Positions 21,422 to 30,367 of a stretch of 64,000 nt of DNA are shown piece after piece. The translations under genes were made by a program, and so were the position numbers. The stretch lies in NCBI RefSeq assembly GCF_000709795.1, contig NZ_KL503804.1, positions 124,001-188,000 on the forward strand, written 5' to 3'. The notes under the pieces are model-generated. The model was not told the DNA's origin, did no database searches, and worked only from the letters and a program-made list of their open reading frames with translations. Origin of the DNA: Bartonella bacilliformis Ver097 (GTDB lineage: Bacteria; Pseudomonadota; Alphaproteobacteria; Rhizobiales; Rhizobiaceae). Each line of letters starts with the position of its first letter. Positions within the stretch are counted from its first letter, which is position 1.

Positions 21422-21720
21422 AAGTTAAAATCCTGAAGACGCTATGCGCAATTTTATTTAAACAAACAGCGTAACTATTTATAAATGTAAATGACTGTTT
21501 GTTATAAAGGGGGAGTGCAGACATAATGTGATGGGATACCGTACGTAAACATATTATAGTATTTACAGTATCTTCAATCATCATTCCCATCTGTTTTATA
21601 TGACTCATATTTTACAAGTCTCCGGCAAAACAATTCCGAAAATGGTCAGAATATCCGAACCAGCGAATCTTAAACGCATCCTGTTCTTAGGATATGAAGA
21701 TTTTCTTATAAAATCCTGAA

Positions 21721-21734
21721 CCTATAGCTATAGG
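21721..21734. repeat. Perfect 14-bp palindrome CCTATAGCTATAGG
   Basis: The sequence equals its own reverse complement over 14 bases. It is 300 bases upstream of the rne start and 235 bases upstream of the amidase start. It shares CCTATAG with the palindrome at 21802-21813. Confidence 0.55.
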
Positions 21735-21755
21735 AACAACCTTCTAAAAACGATT

Positions 21756-21770
21756 CAATGAATTTCATTG
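21756..21770. repeat. Inverted repeat CAATGAA-T-TTCATTG
   Basis: A 7-base perfect dyad around one central base lies between the two CTATAG palindromes upstream of rne. It is AT-rich and could be an operator half-site pair, a cruciform or chance. Confidence 0.35.
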
Positions 21771-21801
21771 ATAACTCTTAAGTCAATACTAGATGGTTAT
21801 G

Positions 21802-21813
21802 ATCCTATAGGAT
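21802..21813. repeat. Perfect 12-bp palindrome ATCCTATAGGAT
   Basis: A self-complementary 12-mer whose centre is exactly 80 bases from that of the 14-bp palindrome at 21721-21734, with the same CCTATAG half. The pair could be a two-site operator. Confidence 0.5.
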
Positions 21814-21968
21814 GCGCAAATGTTCTTTTATGTTGATATCATACTTTTGGCAAGTAACAATTCAGTGTACCTTACGATAATGACTTGATTTAGCATTCCA
21901 TTAAAACATGATTATATTCCATACACGATAAAGTAAGTTATAAATGTAAAATAGAGTTTCTGATTGTA

Positions 21969-23207
21969 ATGATATTTTCACTAAAGTTCTGTATTAAAAA
22001 GCTACAAACAGCTTTTGGGGATGTTATTAGGCATTTCTTATGCTGTTTATTATTTTTTATGATATGCCAAACACATATTCAAGCTGCAGAAGCACTAAAA
22101 CTCATTAGTTTGCGTGCTATTGGCGATAATATGTATACACGTATTATTGTAGTTTTTAATGTTGAACCAAATTTCCATTTACAAATTTTAGATACGCCTG
22201 CACGTTTAATTATCAATTTGCCTTTAACTGATTTTTCTTCACAAAATGTGTCATTAAATAAAAAGAATACATTATCAAGTATGTTATCAGATGTGCGTTA
22301 TGGTTTTTCTGATACACAAACCTCACGCATTATTTTAACGAGTAATGTCGTTTTTTCTGTTGAAAAAACTACAGTGCAAAAATTAGATAATGGTTCATGG
22401 CAAATGTTGATTGATATTGCACTCAGTACACAACAAAAATTTAATGAAACATTTAAAAAACAACAGTTAGTTAACAATACTATAAAAACACAACAACCAA
22501 ATTTAAAATATCCTTTTTGTGTTACTATTGATCCTGGTCATGGTGGAATTGATAGTGGTGCGCAAGGTATTACTGGTATTTTAGAAAAAGATATAACTCT
22601 AGCCTTCGCACGTGCATTGCGAGATGAGTTAGAAAAATATACTGATATTGATGTTATGCTAACACGCGATTCTGATGTATTTTTAAGATTAAACGAGAGA
22701 ATTAAAAAAGCACAAAAATTTTGTGCTGATCTTTTTATATCAATTCACGCGGATACTATTAATACTCCCTCTCTGCGTGGTGCTACAGTGTATACTATCT
22801 CTGATAAAGCATCTGATGCAATAGCAAAAACTTTAGCTGAGAGTGAAAACAAAGTTGATCTTCTTGATGGACTACCTGCGGAGGAACTTCCTGAAGTTGC
22901 AGATATTTTGATTGATCTTACTCAACGTGAAACTCATGCATTTTCAGTTAATTTTGCTGATCGTGTTATTTTAAATCTATCAAACAGTAATATTCATTTG
23001 ATTAATAATCCTCATCGATATGCTAATTTTCAAGTTTTAAAAGCCCCCAATGTACCTTCTGTGTTGATAGAAATAGGTTATTTATCTAATAAAGAGGATG
23101 AAGAATTATTGAATAATCCTCAATGGAGAAAAAAAATGGCGGCTTCTATTGCTCATGCTATTTTTCAGTTTTTTCAATATCAACAAAAGATTATGCAATC
23201 TCTTTAA
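21969..23207 (+). CDS. amiC: N-acetylmuramoyl-L-alanine amidase (AMIN plus Amidase_3)
   Basis: This enzyme cleaves the amide bond between MurNAc and the stem peptide and acts in septal peptidoglycan splitting. The 412-residue protein begins with a hydrophobic export segment (FLCCLLFFMICQTHIQAAEA, about residues 23-42). An AMIN domain follows to about 150, and a zinc amidase domain runs from about 180 (VTIDPGHGGIDSGA, EKDITLAFA, LFISIHADT, VLIEIGYLSNKEDE). The two His, the Glu ligand and the catalytic Glu are visible. The AmiC symbol is by architecture; the precise paralogue is not certain. mrcA follows, a functional cell-wall pair. Confidence 0.9.
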   Translation: MIFSLKFCIKKLQTAFGDVIRHFLCCLLFFMICQTHIQAAEALKLISLRAIGDNMYTRIIVVFNVEPNFHLQILDTPARLIINLPLTDFSSQNVSLNKKNTLSSMLSDVRYGFSDTQTSRIILTSNVVFSVEKTTVQKLDNGSWQMLIDIALSTQQKFNETFKKQQLVNNTIKTQQPNLKYPFCVTIDPGHGGIDSGAQGITGILEKDITLAFARALRDELEKYTDIDVMLTRDSDVFLRLNERIKKAQKFCADLFISIHADTINTPSLRGATVYTISDKASDAIAKTLAESENKVDLLDGLPAEELPEVADILIDLTQRETHAFSVNFADRVILNLSNSNIHLINNPHRYANFQVLKAPNVPSVLIEIGYLSNKEDEELLNNPQWRKKMAASIAHAIFQFFQYQQKIMQSL

Positions 23208-23370
23208 AGTAAATAAAAATAAAGTATTAATGTTAAATCTAAATATAAAAGAGTAAAATAACAAAAAATAGTCTTGCATTTATATTAATTCAGTCACAAT
23301 TATGCTCTATGAATAACAGAGCATAGTAGGTTTCACTTACCATACACATAACAAAGCGATACCCATTTTA

Positions 23371-25842
23371 ATGATGATTTTTTTTAGATATTTTTTTCGT
23401 TCTTTTATTACTATTGGATTTTATAAAACTGTATTGTTGTTAATAATGACAAATAGTCAAGCTAATGGGCTTCCTGATTATAAGGCTCTTTCGCTTTATG
23501 AACCGCCTGTGGTAACGCGTGTACATGCGACTGATGGCAATCTTATGGCAGAGTTTGCAACAAAAAATCGCCTTTATTTACCAATTCAATTAATTCCAAA
23601 TATTCTTAAAGAAGCTTTTATTTCAGCTGAAGATAAGAATTTTTATAATCATTTTGGTTTAGATCCTGAGGGGATTTCTAGAGCTTTAATCAGTAATATC
23701 ATTCATATGGGTTCTGGTCGACGTCCAGAGGGGGCATCAACCATTACACAGCAAGTTGCTAAAAACTTTTTATTAAATTCAGATCCAACATTTGAACGTA
23801 AATTAAAAGAAGCTATTCTTGCGATGCGTATTGAAAGAACTTATTCAAAAGATCACATTCTGGAATTGTATCTTAATGAAATTTATCTTGGTCGTGGCAC
23901 ATATGGTGTTGCATCAGCTTCATTAACTTATTTTAATAAATCTGTCGATGAACTTACTTTGGAGGAATGCGCTTATCTTGCTGCTCTTCCTAAAGCTCCT
24001 GCAAATTACGATCCGTTCAGACATACACAACGGGCTATTGAGCGGCGTAATTGGGTTATAGATCGGATGGTTGTTAATAGATACATAACATTAGAACAAG
24101 GTGAACAAGCTAAAGAAAAACCTTTAGGAGTAGTCTTACGTGGACGTGATAGTTACGTTTTTGCTGCTGATTATTTTACTGAGGAAGTTCGCCGTGATTT
24201 AATGAATCGTTATGGGGCTGAAGCACTGTATAAGGGCGGGTTTTCAGTGCGTACAACGCTTGATCCGCATTTGCAGCTTATTGCACGGCATGCTTTGCAA
24301 AATGGCTTAATTAAATTTGATCACACACAAGGATGGCGTGGAGCCTATAAACATATTGATAATCAAAAAGAAAAAGATTGGGGTATAGCGCTTGCAGATA
24401 TTCCTAAGTTAAGTGATGTGCCCGAATGGGATTTAGCAGTTGTTCTTTCTGCAGACGCTAACAAAATAGAGATTGGTTTACAACCAAAACTTGAAGAGTC
24501 AGGTTTATTATCAAAAAAACGAGAAATTTCTCAATTGTCTACAGAACAATCAAAATGGGCATTAAAGGTTATTAATAAAAATGGTCATTTCAAAACTGTC
24601 AAAAATTTATCTGATGTTTTGCATATTGGAGATGTTATTTTCGTTAAAAAATTATCCGATGCAGACAATATGTATAGCTTACAACAAATACCTAAAGTTG
24701 AAGGTGCAATTGTTGTAATGGACCCTCATACAGGTCGAGTTCTTGCAATGATAGGTGGTTTTTCTTTCGCTGTATCTGAATTTAACCGTGCAACACAAGC
24801 TTACCGTCAGACTGGTTCTGCTTTTAAACCGTTCGTTTATGCAGCAGCTCTTGATAATGGATATACACCAGCATCAGTCATATTAGATGCTCCTGTTGAA
24901 ATTCGCCAAAGTAATGGCACAGTTTGGCAACCTAAAAATTATGGTGATACATTTGCAGGACCTTCAACGTTACGTTATGGTATTGAGTATTCTCGTAATT
25001 TGATGACTGTTCGTCTCGCTAATGATATGGGAATGAATCTGGTTTCCGAATATGCAGAGCGTTTTGGCGTTGCAAGTAAATTACCGCCTTATCTTCCTAT
25101 GGCTTTAGGAGCTGGTGAAACAACAGTTTTAAAAATGGTAACAGCTTATTCAGTTATTGCAAATGGAGGGCGCTCTCTTCAACCTTCCCTTATAGATCGT
25201 ATTCAAGATCGTTATGGAAGAACGATATACCGTCATGATAACCGCCTATGTGAAAATTGTAATGCTCAATCATGGGATTATCAGAGTGAACCCAAATTGA
25301 TTGATGAACGAGATCAAGTTCTTGATCCTATGACAGCTTATCAGATTACTTCAATGATGGAAGGAGCTGTTAAGCGTGGTACAGCTGCAAGTTTGCGTTA
25401 CCTTAATCAGCACATTGCTGGCAAAACAGGCACAACTAATGACTCTAAAGACGCGTGGTTTATAGGATTTACGCCTGATCTTGTAGTTGGTGTTTTTTTA
25501 GGATACGACCAACCAGCTTCACTAGGACATAAAGGAACAGGAAGTGCGTTAGTAGTACCTATTTTTGGTGAGTTTATGAACAATGCCCTAAAAGACAAAC
25601 CGGATGTTCCGTTTAAAGTACCAGATGATATGATTTTAATGGCAATTAATCGTAAAACAGGCATGCTTGCTGTAGAAGGGGACACTGATGTTATCATAGA
25701 AGCATTCAAACCAGGAACTGGTCCTTCTGATATGTATCAGGTTATTGGTGGAACAAATTCTTTTCAAGAGGGCGTACCTACAGTAACAACGTCTCCGCAA
25801 GTTCATAAGGCTCTTGAAAGTGGTACTGGTGGATTGTATTGA
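23371..25842 (+). CDS. mrcA: Penicillin-binding protein 1A
   Basis: This bifunctional enzyme polymerises lipid II and crosslinks peptidoglycan. The 823-residue protein has one N-terminal membrane anchor (about 13-30). A glycosyltransferase family 51 domain follows, with catalytic Glu at about 87 in FISAEDKNFYNHFGLD and the RRPEGASTITQQVAKNF block. A PCB_OB-like insert separates it from the transpeptidase with SxxK at 483-486 (SAFK), SRN at 541-543 and KTG at 685-687. All catalytic motifs are intact. It is transcribed in the same direction as the amidase but separated by 163 bases. Confidence 0.96.
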   Translation: MMIFFRYFFRSFITIGFYKTVLLLIMTNSQANGLPDYKALSLYEPPVVTRVHATDGNLMAEFATKNRLYLPIQLIPNILKEAFISAEDKNFYNHFGLDPEGISRALISNIIHMGSGRRPEGASTITQQVAKNFLLNSDPTFERKLKEAILAMRIERTYSKDHILELYLNEIYLGRGTYGVASASLTYFNKSVDELTLEECAYLAALPKAPANYDPFRHTQRAIERRNWVIDRMVVNRYITLEQGEQAKEKPLGVVLRGRDSYVFAADYFTEEVRRDLMNRYGAEALYKGGFSVRTTLDPHLQLIARHALQNGLIKFDHTQGWRGAYKHIDNQKEKDWGIALADIPKLSDVPEWDLAVVLSADANKIEIGLQPKLEESGLLSKKREISQLSTEQSKWALKVINKNGHFKTVKNLSDVLHIGDVIFVKKLSDADNMYSLQQIPKVEGAIVVMDPHTGRVLAMIGGFSFAVSEFNRATQAYRQTGSAFKPFVYAAALDNGYTPASVILDAPVEIRQSNGTVWQPKNYGDTFAGPSTLRYGIEYSRNLMTVRLANDMGMNLVSEYAERFGVASKLPPYLPMALGAGETTVLKMVTAYSVIANGGRSLQPSLIDRIQDRYGRTIYRHDNRLCENCNAQSWDYQSEPKLIDERDQVLDPMTAYQITSMMEGAVKRGTAASLRYLNQHIAGKTGTTNDSKDAWFIGFTPDLVVGVFLGYDQPASLGHKGTGSALVVPIFGEFMNNALKDKPDVPFKVPDDMILMAINRKTGMLAVEGDTDVIIEAFKPGTGPSDMYQVIGGTNSFQEGVPTVTTSPQVHKALESGTGGLY

Positions 25843-26064
25843 AGTGAGTATACACGAAAATTAGTTACTTTAGATGGTCCTATAATAAAATATAGTAATA
25901 GTAGAAAATTTATGTAATCATAAGCTGTTATGGGTGATATTCACTTATTTCTGTAATTAAACTACGATCAGTAAATTGACGAAAGAGGACAACATCCTCT
26001 ATATAAGAAATGTAGAAAATAGAGATGTTGTGGCAGTAAAAATAAAGGCTGAGAGTGCTAAATT

Positions 26065-27196
26065 ATGCGAACAGAAATAGAAACATTAGTCGATGAAATT
26101 CAGCAGGCACTTCAATTGCTAAGGAGGCATCTTTGACTGGGATCAGTCGCTGAAACGTCTTAAATATCTTAATCAAAAGACAGAAGATCCATCACTTTGG
26201 AATAATGCACAACAAGCGCAAGATATGATGCGTGAGCGTCAATCCCTTGAAGATTCCATTAACAGCATTCAATTATTTACGCAAAAACTTGAAGAATCTA
26301 TTGAATTAATCGCAATGGGTGAAGAAGAACATGATGTAGATGTTATTGCTGACGCAGAAAACACAATACGTGAATTAAAAAATAAGATAGATAAACGTCA
26401 AATTGATATACTTCTTTCAGGAGAAGCAGATTCCAATGATACTTATTTAGAAATTCATGCTGGAGCTGGTGGCACAGAAAGCCAAGATTGGGCTGCCATG
26501 CTTCTACGCATGTATACTCGCTGGGCTGAACAGCATAAAATGAAGGTTGAAGTCTTAGAAATTCATGATGGAGAAGAAGCGGGTATAAAATCAGCAACCA
26601 TTCTCATAAAAGGGCATAATGCCTATGGTATGATAAAAACAGAGTCAGGAGTTCATCGTCTGGTGCGCATTTCACCATATGATTCAAATGCAAGACGTCA
26701 TACCTCTTTTGCAAGTGTTTGGGTTTATTCCGTTGTTGATGACAATATTGAAGTTGATGTATCAGAGTCCGATGTGCGTATTGATACATATCGTGCATCA
26801 GGAGCTGGAGGACAACATGTCAATACAACGGATTCTGCAGTTCGCATCACTCATATAAAAACAGGTATTGTTGTTCAATGTCAAACGGAGCGTTCTCAGC
26901 ATAAAAATAGAGCAACAGCTTGGTCTATGTTACGTGCGCGTCTTTATGAAGAAGAGCTTAAAAAGCGTGAAGAAGAGACCAATGCCGTTGAAGCTTCTAA
27001 AACAGAAATTGGATGGGGGCACCAAATTAGATCTTACGTTCTTCAACCCTATCAGCTTGTTAAAGATTTACGCACAGGCATTGAAAATACTGATCCGCAA
27101 TCTGTACTTAATGGTGATATAGATAGATTTATAGAAGCAGCACTTGCCCAGCGAGTTTATGGAAAAAAGCAGGTGATTGAAGATACTAATCTATAA
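26065..27196 (+). CDS. prfB: Peptide chain release factor 2, with programmed +1 frameshift
   Basis: RF2 terminates translation at UGA and UAA. The gene starts at ATG 26065 and runs 23 codons to an in-frame TGA at 26134-26136. A +1 shift on CTT resumes at GAC 26135 (FDWDQSLKRLKYL...) and reads to the TAA ending at 27196, giving 376 residues, the normal RF2 length. The recoding signal is textbook: AAGGAGG at 26121-26127, one CAT codon, then CTT TGA C, with the same spacing as in E. coli. GGQ is at about 248-250. The anticodon-mimic tripeptide is SPY, not SPF (LVRISPYDSNARRHTSF). An annotation beginning at 26225 would be an N-terminal truncation. Confidence 0.95.
26121..26137 (+). promoter_or_regulatory. 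RF2 autoregulatory +1 frameshift site
   Basis: AAGGAGG (internal Shine-Dalgarno), then CAT, then the slippery CTT and TGA C. In known RF2 genes, low RF2 leaves the UGA unread and favours the shift, which gives negative feedback. Every element of the signal is present here. Confidence 0.93.
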
Positions 27197-27312
27197 TATT
27201 TAAATTTTCTTGTTATGATCATTTACTTTATCGGTCTTATTTATGATGATTAATCTTATCAAAATTAAATTTACAAAAAAGCACCCATGCTCAATAATTG
27301 AATTATAGAATA

Positions 27313-27786
27313 TTATTTTACCATAGCGCGTGCAGCTGCTAAAACCTTTTCAGCATGTCCAGATATATTAACTTTACGCCATTCTTCTACTATCTTTCCA
27401 TTTGAATTGATAAGAAATGTGCTACGTTCAACACCCATATATTTACGCCCATACATGCTCTTTTCGATCCAAACATTATAATCTCTAAGAGCGGTTTTTT
27501 CTTCATCTGAAACAAGGATGATATCAAGTTTGTGTTTCGCTTTAAATTTATCGTGTTTTTCAATATTATCTGGAGATATACCAACAATAACGACTCCAAT
27601 TTTATCGAATTCTTCTTTTAATCCTGTAAAATCAATCGCTTCTCTTGTGCATCCACTTGTATCATCTTTGGGATAAAAATATAAAACAACTGGTGTTCCT
27701 CGAAGATCGGAAAAGCATAAATGACTGCCACCATCACGTGGTAACTTAAAATCAGGGGCAATATCACCTTTAGTTGGTTGTGTCAT
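27313..27786 (-). CDS. bcp: Thioredoxin-dependent peroxiredoxin (Bcp/PrxQ family)
   Basis: Peroxiredoxin that reduces hydroperoxides. The 157-residue protein has the thioredoxin-like core with VVLYFYPKDDTSGCTREAIDF; the peroxidatic cysteine is C46. The resolving cysteine found five residues later in two-cysteine Bcp proteins is replaced by Ile51, so this looks like a 1-Cys member unless C24 serves. It is convergent with prfB and shares direction with tyrS upstream. Confidence 0.92.
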   Translation of the reverse strand: MTQPTKGDIAPDFKLPRDGGSHLCFSDLRGTPVVLYFYPKDDTSGCTREAIDFTGLKEEFDKIGVVIVGISPDNIEKHDKFKAKHKLDIILVSDEEKTALRDYNVWIEKSMYGRKYMGVERSTFLINSNGKIVEEWRKVNISGHAEKVLAAARAMVK

Positions 27787-27867
27787 TGGCTTACCTTTCT
27801 CTTTGATATGATATTAATCAATCTAGCTTATAAGTCATTTAAGAAACTATAAAATGTAGATCATAGA

Positions 27868-29121
27868 TTATAGTCGTTTAATTAAAACGTGTTTTTTCTT
27901 TCCAAAGGAGATCTTAATGCTCTCTATTGTATTGATATCTTCTTCGGAAATTAAGCGAGTTTCATCTGTAACAATTTGATCATTTACACGCACACCTCCA
28001 CCTTGAATATGTCGACGTGCTTCACTGTTGGATTTAGCTAATCCTGCTTGGACTAAAAGAGAAAGCAATCCAATACCTTTTTTAAATTCTATAGCATTGA
28101 TTTCAATTGCTGGCAGATTATCTCCAAGAGTTTTTTCTTCAAAAGTTTTACGTGCAGTTTCTGCAGCCTCATTTGCAACAGTATATCCATGCAACATTGC
28201 TGTAATTTCTGTTGCAAGAATCTTTTTAGCTTCATTAATTTCAATGCCTTGTAATGCAGAAAGTTTAGAAATTTCATTCATTGGTAACGTGGTATAAAGT
28301 TTTAAAAATCGTGTTACATCAGCATCTTCTGTATTACGCCAATATTGCCAAAATTGGTAAGGTGAAAGCATATCTGCATTAAGCCATATGGCACCACTTA
28401 ATGATTTACCCATTTTTGCACCAGAAGACGTGGTCAGTAATGGCGAAGTTAATGCATATAACTGTGGTGTTCCTAAACGATGTCCTAATTCAATACCGTT
28501 AACAATATTGCCCCATTGGTCTGAACCACCCATTTGCAGGCGTAATCCATAGCGCTTATTGAGTTCAACAAAATCATAACTTTGTAAAATCATATAATTA
28601 AATTCAAGGAATGATAAAGAATACTCACGCTCAAGTCTAAGTTTAACAGAATCAAATGACAACATACGGTTCACTGAAAAGTGTTTTCCTACATCGCGCA
28701 AAAATTCTATATAATTTATATTGCATAGCCATTCAGCATTATTGATAATGTGTGCGTCAGTTTTTTTATCACCAAATGTCAAATAATTGGCAAAAACCTT
28801 TTTAATGCCAACGATATTTTTAGCGATATCATCTTGTGTTAAAAGCATCCGGGATTCCTCTTTAAAAGAGGGATCACCGATCATACCTGTACCACCACCC
28901 ATCAAAACAATAGGCCTATGACCAGTTTTTTGTAACCAGTAGAGCATCATGATTTGAAGAAGACTTCCAGCATGAAGACTTGAGGAGGTGGGATCAAATC
29001 CAATATAAGCAGTTACAATTTCTTTTAAGAAAAGATTATCTAGGCTTTTTTCATCTGAAATTTGATGTATAAAACCTCGCTCTTTCATAACATGTAAAAA
29101 TTCAGATTTAAAAGAAAACAT
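27868..29121 (-). CDS. tyrS: Tyrosyl-tRNA synthetase
   Basis: This class I synthetase charges tRNA-Tyr. The 417-residue protein shows the HIGH-like HAGSL in [17 protein letters not shown], the tyrosine pocket [13 protein letters not shown] and [15 protein letters not shown], the KMSKS-like KMGKS and a C-terminal S4-type RNA-binding domain ([17 protein letters not shown]). The start ATG at 29121 is preceded by AGGAAA. A 360-base gap lies upstream. Confidence 0.96.
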   Translation of the reverse strand: MFSFKSEFLHVMKERGFIHQISDEKSLDNLFLKEIVTAYIGFDPTSSSLHAGSLLQIMMLYWLQKTGHRPIVLMGGGTGMIGDPSFKEESRMLLTQDDIAKNIVGIKKVFANYLTFGDKKTDAHIINNAEWLCNINYIEFLRDVGKHFSVNRMLSFDSVKLRLEREYSLSFLEFNYMILQSYDFVELNKRYGLRLQMGGSDQWGNIVNGIELGHRLGTPQLYALTSPLLTTSSGAKMGKSLSGAIWLNADMLSPYQFWQYWRNTEDADVTRFLKLYTTLPMNEISKLSALQGIEINEAKKILATEITAMLHGYTVANEAAETARKTFEEKTLGDNLPAIEINAIEFKKGIGLLSLLVQAGLAKSNSEARRHIQGGGVRVNDQIVTDETRLISEEDINTIESIKISFGKKKHVLIKRL

Positions 29122-29330
29122 GGATTTATTTCCTGCATTTATAGGATTGGAAGCTAACGCGTTGTCTTTATCATAAATAATACAAAGCTCACAAGAATAT
29201 GAAAATGTTGATTATAATAAAGAGCGATTAATTTCATAATCGAATAAAATTTTGAAATTAATAGTATTTTTTTAAAAAATACGTTAGCAATAATATCGAG
29301 ATAATTAGAAGTTGCATTTTTTGTTTTAAG

Positions 29331-29345
29331 CATTCTCTTAGAATG
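29331..29345. repeat. Inverted repeat CATTCT-CTT-AGAATG
   Basis: A perfect 6+3+6 dyad, with outer arms TTAAGC (29327-29332) and GCTTAA (about 29351-29356) that could extend the stem around a bulge. It may be a terminator for the minus-strand hydrolase transcript, since on that strand the stem is followed by AACAAAAAA rather than U, which is against a classic intrinsic terminator. Confidence 0.35.
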
Positions 29346-29425
29346 AACAAGCTTAAGGAACGTGTGTTCATTGACTATATTGAATTATTTTTCAAAATTT
29401 ATCTAAAATACAAAAATCATCATCT

Positions 29426-29457
29426 AAGTGTCTTAATCTTCCTAGAAAAAGACACTT
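29426..29457. terminator. Hairpin 25 bases beyond the alpha/beta hydrolase stop
   Basis: AAGTGTCTT (29426-29434) and AAGACACTT (29449-29457) form a perfect 9-bp stem with a 14-base loop. On the minus strand it lies just after the hydrolase gene, a terminator-like location, but there is no clear U-tract on that strand; on the plus strand it is followed by TTG. Confidence 0.4.
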
Positions 29458-29481
29458 TTGAAGTATTTAAGAGTAATTTTT

Positions 29482-30189
29482 TTATTTCTTATAAGCTTTT
29501 TGACGTCCTAAGTAAGAAGAAGAGATTTCAAGTGGAGAAACCAATCTTTCATTTGCAATATGATTATCTAAATATCGCGCACATCGCTCAAGAAGTTTTT
29601 TGTTATACCCACTGAAAAAGTGATTAGCCCCCTCTAATATTTCTTGCGTAATGGTAATACCTTTTTGCATTTTTAATTTATCAACAAGAGCTTGAATATC
29701 TTTTGGAGGAGAAACTTTATCAGAGTCACCGTGAATTATAAGACCAGAGGAGGGGCAAGGAGCAAGAAATGAAAAATCATAAATATTGGGTTGAGGAGCA
29801 ATAGATATAAAACTTTCAATTTCTGGTCGACGCATTAAAAGTTGCATACCAATCCACGCACCAAATGAATATCCAGCTACCCAGCAATTTTGAGAATCAG
29901 GATGTTGTGTCTGCACCCAATCAAGTGCAGCGGCAGCATCTGACAGTTCACCTGTTCCGTAATCAAACTCACCTTGACTTCGACCAATTCCACGAAAATT
30001 GAAACGTAATGTGGTAAAACCACGTTGGTGAAACATGTAAAATAGGTCATAGACAATTCTATTATTCATTGTTCCACCGAATTGGGGATGAGGATGTAGA
30101 ACAATTGCAATTGGGGCATTTTTTTGTTGTGAGGGTTGATAACGCCCTTCAAGACGACCTGCAGGGCCATTAAAAATGATTTCTGGCAT
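29482..30189 (-). CDS. Alpha/beta hydrolase (conserved rhizobial family)
   Basis: The 235-residue protein has an alpha/beta-hydrolase fold. HPHPQFGGTMNN forms the oxyanion-side loop, and FNFRGIGRSQGEFDYG is followed by a GYSFGA nucleophile elbow (Ser). An acid in HGDSDKVSPP and a His in EGANHFFSG complete the triad. No signal peptide, so cytoplasmic. The family is found widely next to SUF genes in Rhizobiales and its substrate is unknown; serine esterase or peptidase-like activity is inference. It is divergent from the cysteine desulfurase gene, with a shared regulatory gap. Confidence 0.85.
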   Translation of the reverse strand: MPEIIFNGPAGRLEGRYQPSQQKNAPIAIVLHPHPQFGGTMNNRIVYDLFYMFHQRGFTTLRFNFRGIGRSQGEFDYGTGELSDAAAALDWVQTQHPDSQNCWVAGYSFGAWIGMQLLMRRPEIESFISIAPQPNIYDFSFLAPCPSSGLIIHGDSDKVSPPKDIQALVDKLKMQKGITITQEILEGANHFFSGYNKKLLERCARYLDNHIANERLVSPLEISSSYLGRQKAYKK

Positions 30190-30209
30190 TAAATGCTCCT
30201 TAAGTTATC

Positions 30210-30225
30210 ATTGACCATAGTCAAT
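30210..30225. promoter_or_regulatory. Dyad ATTGAC-CATA-GTCAAT, candidate operator of the SUF operon
   Basis: A perfect 6+4+6 inverted repeat lies in the divergent gap between the hydrolase and the first SUF gene. It covers the predicted -35 hexamer of the SUF promoter, so a bound protein would block RNA polymerase. An iron- or Fe-S-responsive Rrf2-type repressor (RirA/IscR) is plausible for a SUF operon, but the dyad is not a clear match to any operator I can recall. Confidence 0.5.
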
Positions 30226-30239
30226 TTTCACCGTAAAAT
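30211..30239 (+). promoter_or_regulatory. Predicted promoter of the SUF operon
   Basis: TTGACC at 30211-30216 and TAAAAT at 30234-30239 are separated by exactly 17 bases, a good housekeeping-type promoter. Transcription would start near 30246, giving a leader of about 120 bases before the ATG at 30368. Confidence 0.6.
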
Positions 30240-30367
30240 CTGCTTTGTATATGCATAATTTATTGTACTTTAATTAATCGCTAAATACTCTGTTTTATAG
30301 GAATTTTTCAAGAAAATTGCGTTGTTTTTTGAAAATCAATTCATAAAAATTATATTGGAATTTTAAA

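Larger units (their letters stand above)
21422..21968. other. Long intergenic region upstream of rne and the amidase gene (leader/regulatory)
   Basis: This 547-base gap lies between the divergent rne and amidase genes. It holds two perfect palindromes with a CTATAG core (21721-21734 and 21802-21813) and an inverted repeat at 21756-21770. A minus-strand ORF (21345-21608) overlapping the rne start has no recognisable content. Long leaders are known for autoregulated RNase E genes in enterobacteria; whether that applies here is inference. Confidence 0.5.
29122..29481. other. Intergenic gap between tyrS and the alpha/beta hydrolase gene
   Basis: 360 bases, strongly AT-rich. It holds two hairpins (29331-29345 and 29426-29457) but no credible gene; a plus-strand frame (29343-29615) here runs antisense into the hydrolase gene and has no recognisable content. 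The tyrS promoter is presumably inside. Confidence 0.5.

Noticed and set aside
21345-21608. Minus-strand frame upstream of and overlapping the rne start as a leader peptide
   Set aside because: It overlaps rne in another frame by 77 bases, and its composition looks random. A regulatory uORF cannot be excluded but is not supported.
26225-27196. prfB starting at ATG 26225
   Set aside because: The family N-terminus lies upstream through the +1 shift; 26225 is internal.
29343-29615. Plus-strand 90-codon frame between tyrS and the hydrolase
   Set aside because: Half of it is antisense to the hydrolase 3' end, it lacks a ribosome binding site and has no recognisable motifs.
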